Source: Flavobacteriaceae bacterium (GTDB lineage: Bacteria > Bacteroidota > Bacteroidia > Flavobacteriales > Flavobacteriaceae). From it: DNA of 64,000 bases. The notes beneath the pieces are model-generated. The model searched no databases, was not told the origin of the DNA, and was given only the letters and a program-made list of their open reading frames with translations. The stretch is from positions 1 to 64,000 of the forward strand of contig CANGTQ010000002.1 of assembly GCA_947456955.1 (NCBI GenBank), in the 5' to 3' direction. The translations under genes and the position numbers were made by a program. Positions 59,893 to 64,000 of this stretch are shown piece after piece. The first letter of the stretch is position 1. The number at the start of each line of letters is the position of its first letter.

Positions 59893-62379
59893 TTAAAATC
59901 CAAAATCAAAAATAAAACTTAATTTGACCGCTAAGTTATCTTCAAAACGAGGCAATTGGTTTGGACCATATCTGTAAAAACCTGTCAATCCAAACCCTTT
60001 GTAAATTTGATTTAATTCGATACCTGATTCAAAGAAACCACGGTCTAAAGTTTTGTATTGAATGCCTATATGACGTTCGGGATGTTTTAGATTTCCCCAT
60101 GCCATTCGTGTTACCAAAACTAATGACGGCTTCACTTTTTTGAACAACTCAATTCTTTTGAGCCCGTGTTTGAATTGAAGCATGACAAATTCACTCGAGA
60201 AAAACTCATTGAAATACATAGTTTCAAAGCTGTTTTTCCCTGCAATGGTTATTCTTTGCAAAAGATTATCCTTGTTTAAATTATTAGGAGATGTATTGTA
60301 TAAATGGGTCAAAGGAAGCACGCCAAAAACATAGCCAGCCTGAAATAAAACAGTCGATTTCTGTCCGTTTAAATATTTTTTTTCATACTCTATTCGGGTA
60401 TCAATTTTTCCGAAATCAAAATCATTGGCAAAGAAATTAGGAAGTGATTTTGTGAATTGAAAAGTGAATTTAGGAAAACGTTTTTCATATTCAATTTTAC
60501 CACTTGGCGTCTGCATATAATCACTAAAAGGATTCCATTGTATGGAAACCATAGTGGTTGACATCGAAAAATCGCGATATAAATTATTGTTGTAATTAAA
60601 AGTATAATTAAACAAAGGTTGGACTTCACTATAGGTAAATTGCCAAATAGTTTCTGTTTTTGGGATAATTTTAGTTTCTATATAACCGCGCCAGGATTTA
60701 TGATTGTAAAACGTGCTTATGTTAATTGGTCTCGGGTCATAAATTTTGAAAACTCTTTTATCTGTTGCAAAACTGGTACTCGCAATTTCGCGAACATCAT
60801 CAGTAAAAGAACCGCCAATCCATGTGTTGGAAAAATTACCAATTCGAACCGCCGTTCCTACATTATACTTGATAGCTTCATCTTTTAAACCATAAGCAGT
60901 ATAACCTTCAAATCGCAGTTTTTTTGAAAAAGAATCGTTGGTAATGCCACCAATTCCAATGCGAAATCCTTCAAAATTATTGTAACTTAAAAGATAACGT
61001 AAATCAAAATCAAACGGCCCAAAGGGTACATAACCATTGATAATCTTTCGCCCAAATTTGATTTTTTTCTCAATATTTCCTTTGGTTACAATACTATCCA
61101 ACACAACATAGGTTCTTTCACTTCTCAAGTCTAAACTATCAGTTCTGTTTTGATTCCAAAAAGCATCATCTCTTTTGTTAGCATTGTCTTTAACTTCAAT
61201 AGCTACAGAAGATTTTTTAATTTTCAAATTGTTACTCACAACTAAATCAAAAGCTTGCATATCGGAAGAAAGATAAGTGAAATCGGAAGCCGCTTTCTTT
61301 GAATTGCTGTCATCATTTTCAGCAGCAAATTCAATTCGGCCTCCCAAAATAGCTGTAGGTTCTTTGCTTTTTCCTTTGATAATTTTAAAGTTTTTCCGAA
61401 TGGGAAACCAAACTTTTTCTTCTGGCAAATAAGTAAATTCGTGAATTCCGGTAATGTCTAAAACACCACGAATCCTCATTACAGCTTTAACCACGGAGTA
61501 GTTTTCTTCATCAACATAAAGCAATCCTTCCAAACCTTTGTTGCTAATTTTGTTTTTGAAATAAAGCACTATTACAGCTCGCTTATCGATGGAAGTTGTG
61601 TCAAGAATTTTATAGCGGTATTCTTTAAGCGCGTTATTTGAAATTGGGCTTTTATACTTGGTTTCAAAGAGTTCATATTTGTCATCATAAATGGAAAACG
61701 ACTGCAGATTGAATCCCAGAAGTTCGTAGATAGGTTCTTTAAAACCCGCCATTTTGGAGCCCAAAATAGTTTCTTTCAGCATTGGTTTTTCAAACTGAAA
61801 CTGGGATACTTTCTCGGTTAAAAATAAATGCTGCTTGTCGATTATTTTCTTGAATTTATAATCAGAAGAATCAATTTTGGCTATTTTATCTCTGGTAACA
61901 GCATTCACAAAAACGGTGTCAATTTTTCCAACGATTGAATCCGGATTGGCCGTTACGAGTAGTTTGTTATAGGATTTGAATTGAAAAGTTTGCAGTTTTT
62001 TTTGTGGATTGTTATGCTGTTTTTCCTGGATTACTTTGGAGATAACGGCGTTGGCCGGATTTACATTTGAAATGGTTACTTCTTTTAACGCATCAATTTT
62101 TGGTAAAAGAAAGAGTGTAGAATAGGACTTTATTTCAAATAGTGAAATGATTTTGGATTCATAACCAATATAAGAAACTGTTAACGTTTCGGGTTGTGAT
62201 GCCAAAAGGAAATTAAATTTTCCATCAACATCGGATATAGTTGAAAATCCATTTTCGGTTTTAATGGTTGCAAACGGAAGGGCCTTTTTGGTTTCGAAAT
62301 CTTTAATAATTCCATTGACTTGAAATTGTGCTTGAAGCGACAGCGTGAAAAATAATAACAATACATATAGTCGTTTCAT
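59893..62379 (-). CDS. DUF5686-type outer membrane protein with carboxypeptidase-like regulatory domain
   Basis: VNGIIKDFETKKALPFATIKTENGFSTISDVDGKFNF; C-terminal beta-barrel; likely start MKRLYVLLLFF. Confidence 0.8.
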   Translation of the reverse strand: MKRLYVLLLFFTLSLQAQFQVNGIIKDFETKKALPFATIKTENGFSTISDVDGKFNFLLASQPETLTVSYIGYESKIISLFEIKSYSTLFLLPKIDALKEVTISNVNPANAVISKVIQEKQHNNPQKKLQTFQFKSYNKLLVTANPDSIVGKIDTVFVNAVTRDKIAKIDSSDYKFKKIIDKQHLFLTEKVSQFQFEKPMLKETILGSKMAGFKEPIYELLGFNLQSFSIYDDKYELFETKYKSPISNNALKEYRYKILDTTSIDKRAVIVLYFKNKISNKGLEGLLYVDEENYSVVKAVMRIRGVLDITGIHEFTYLPEEKVWFPIRKNFKIIKGKSKEPTAILGGRIEFAAENDDSNSKKAASDFTYLSSDMQAFDLVVSNNLKIKKSSVAIEVKDNANKRDDAFWNQNRTDSLDLRSERTYVVLDSIVTKGNIEKKIKFGRKIINGYVPFGPFDFDLRYLLSYNNFEGFRIGIGGITNDSFSKKLRFEGYTAYGLKDEAIKYNVGTAVRIGNFSNTWIGGSFTDDVREIASTSFATDKRVFKIYDPRPINISTFYNHKSWRGYIETKIIPKTETIWQFTYSEVQPLFNYTFNYNNNLYRDFSMSTTMVSIQWNPFSDYMQTPSGKIEYEKRFPKFTFQFTKSLPNFFANDFDFGKIDTRIEYEKKYLNGQKSTVLFQAGYVFGVLPLTHLYNTSPNNLNKDNLLQRITIAGKNSFETMYFNEFFSSEFVMLQFKHGLKRIELFKKVKPSLVLVTRMAWGNLKHPERHIGIQYKTLDRGFFESGIELNQIYKGFGLTGFYRYGPNQLPRFEDNLAVKLSFIFDFGF

Positions 62380-62420
62380 TTGAAAGGAATTGGCACAAAA
62401 CATTTGACAAAAATAGGAAT

Positions 62421-62454
62421 AAAAAAATCCGTCTTGATACATCAGGACGGATTT
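62421..62454 (-). terminator. Terminator of pyrH-frr
   Basis: AAATCCGTCTTGAT-ac-ATCAGGACGGATTT with A7 (U7 on minus). Confidence 0.75.
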
Positions 62455-62472
62455 AATGTTGAATTAACAAAG

Positions 62473-63033
62473 TTATACTTTCATAATTTCGGCTTCTTTG
62501 ATAACTAGGTGTTCCTCCACTTTTCGGATAAAACTATCTGTTAATTTTTGAATATCTTCTTCAGCCGATTTACAAATATCTTCTGAAGTACCTTCTTTTT
62601 CTAATTTTTTGATATCTGTGTTGGCATCTTTGCGCGCATTCCGGATACTAATTTTAGCATCTTCTGCTTCTGCTTTTGCCTGCTTCACCAAGTCGCGTCT
62701 TCTTTCTTCTGTCAAAGGCGGAACGCTTATGATTATGTTTTCACCATTATTCATTGGGTTGAAACCAAGATTTGCCACCATAATTGCTTTTTCAATGGTT
62801 TGCAACATACTTTTTTCATAAGGCTGAATGGTGATCGTTCTGGCATCGGGAACATTCACGTTGGAAACTTGAGATAGTGGTGTTTGAGAACCATAATAGT
62901 CTACAAAAACGCTTCCCAACATTTGCGGAGATGCTTTTCCGGCGCGTATGTTTAAAAATTCTTTCTCTAAATGTGCAATAGAACCAACCATCGATTCTTT
63001 TGTGCTGTCTAAAATAAATTCAATTTCTTCCAT
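62473..63033 (-). CDS. frr: Ribosome recycling factor
   Basis: KEFLNIRAGKASPQMLGSVFVDYYG...PPLTEERRRDLVKQAKAEAEDAKISIRNARKD. Confidence 0.96.
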   Translation of the reverse strand: MEEIEFILDSTKESMVGSIAHLEKEFLNIRAGKASPQMLGSVFVDYYGSQTPLSQVSNVNVPDARTITIQPYEKSMLQTIEKAIMVANLGFNPMNNGENIIISVPPLTEERRRDLVKQAKAEAEDAKISIRNARKDANTDIKKLEKEGTSEDICKSAEEDIQKLTDSFIRKVEEHLVIKEAEIMKV

Positions 63034-63181
63034 TGTTTAAAAGTTATCAGTCTCAGTCCCAGTTTTCAGTGTCACTTTTGCTGTGACTGTTTACTGCGAC
63101 AGTAAACTATTATTGTTTTAAAATGTCTCAGAATCAGTTATCAGCGCCAATTTTAATGCGACTGTCAACTGTGACTGCGAA

Positions 63182-63889
63182 CTATATTTTCACAACAGTT
63201 CCGACATTTTCACCGTTGCAAATTTTTAACAAATTTCCTTTTTTATTCATGTCAAAAACCACAATTGGCAATGCGTTTTCCTGACTTAAAGTAAATGCTG
63301 TCGAATCCATTACGTTTAGTCCTTTTTTTATAACATCATCAAAAGTAATGCTCTCGAATTTTACTGCATTGGCATTTTTTTCAGGATCAGCATCATAAAT
63401 TCCGTCAACGCGTGTTCCTTTCAAGATTACATCAGCATGCACTTCAACGCCACGAAGAACTGCAGCTGTATCAGTAGTAAAATAAGGATTTCCTGTTCCG
63501 GCACCAAAAATAACAATTCTTCCTTTTTCAAGATGACGTACTGCTCTTCTTTTTATATATGGCTCAGCAATCGCTTCAATTTTTAATGCCGTTTGTAAAC
63601 GAGTCAACATTCCTTTGTCTTCTAATGCTCCTTGCAAAGCCATTCCGTTGATAACCGTTGCCAACATTCCCATATAATCGCCCTGAACTCTATCCATACC
63701 ATTACTGGCGCCTGCAACTCCTCTAAAAATATTTCCACCACCAATAACGATAGCTATTTCAACACCTTTGTCGTGAATGTCTTTAATCTCATCAGCATAT
63801 TCAGCAAGACGTTTTGGATCAATTCCGTACTGTCTGTCTCCCATTAAAGCTTCACCACTTAGTTTTAGAAGAATTCTTTTGTATTTCAT
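63182..63889 (-). CDS. pyrH: Uridylate kinase
   Basis: [25 protein letters not shown]...GGGNIFRG; start at 63889. Confidence 0.95.
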   Translation of the reverse strand: MKYKRILLKLSGEALMGDRQYGIDPKRLAEYADEIKDIHDKGVEIAIVIGGGNIFRGVAGASNGMDRVQGDYMGMLATVINGMALQGALEDKGMLTRLQTALKIEAIAEPYIKRRAVRHLEKGRIVIFGAGTGNPYFTTDTAAVLRGVEVHADVILKGTRVDGIYDADPEKNANAVKFESITFDDVIKKGLNVMDSTAFTLSQENALPIVVFDMNKKGNLLKICNGENVGTVVKI

Positions 63890-64000
63890 CGTGTTGTTTT
63901 TAGTGATGCAAATATAAACATATTCTGTTTTTTTATAGTATTTGACAAAAAGAATGTTGCCCAACAATTGTCATGTTTTTTAACTTAAGTGTTTTGTAAC

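Overview
AT-rich Bacteroidota chromosome segment, most likely Flavobacterium or a close relative (gene content, T9SS sorting domains, TTG-N19-TAnnTTTG promoters). Most of the window is core genome: umuC/umuD-type polymerase V genes, a complete 14-subunit complex I operon (nuoA-N, minus strand) with a four-helix-bundle gene inserted between nuoF and nuoG, a cold-shock gene, aspS, a TetR-linked RND efflux operon, a polyprenyl synthetase gene, sucA/sucB, an MFS transporter, tatD, an asparaginase gene, tRNA-Ser(GGA), rpoN, asnS, an MMPL-like exporter, a Na+/H+ antiporter, a TonB receptor, a phosphatase/glycosyltransferase/GH1 cassette, a large T9SS-secreted protein, frr and pyrH. The strongest unexplained signal is a family of heptad-periodic inverted repeats in gaps between mostly co-directional genes. 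The left arm is runs of GTTnnnn or GATTnnn heptamers and the right arm is runs of the complementary AACnnnn or AATCnnn heptamers. I count at least seven clear loci in 64 kb. Other notable signals: an identical 18-nt 5'-leader hairpin placed exactly 28 nt upstream of both aspS and the polyprenyl synthetase start codons; a single in-frame TGA splitting an LpxH-like phosphatase gene; a palindromic candidate TetR operator; and a duplicated start context plus hairpin before sucB. No CRISPR array, rRNA or intact IS element was seen. All product names come from reading motifs in the translations; no database search was run.
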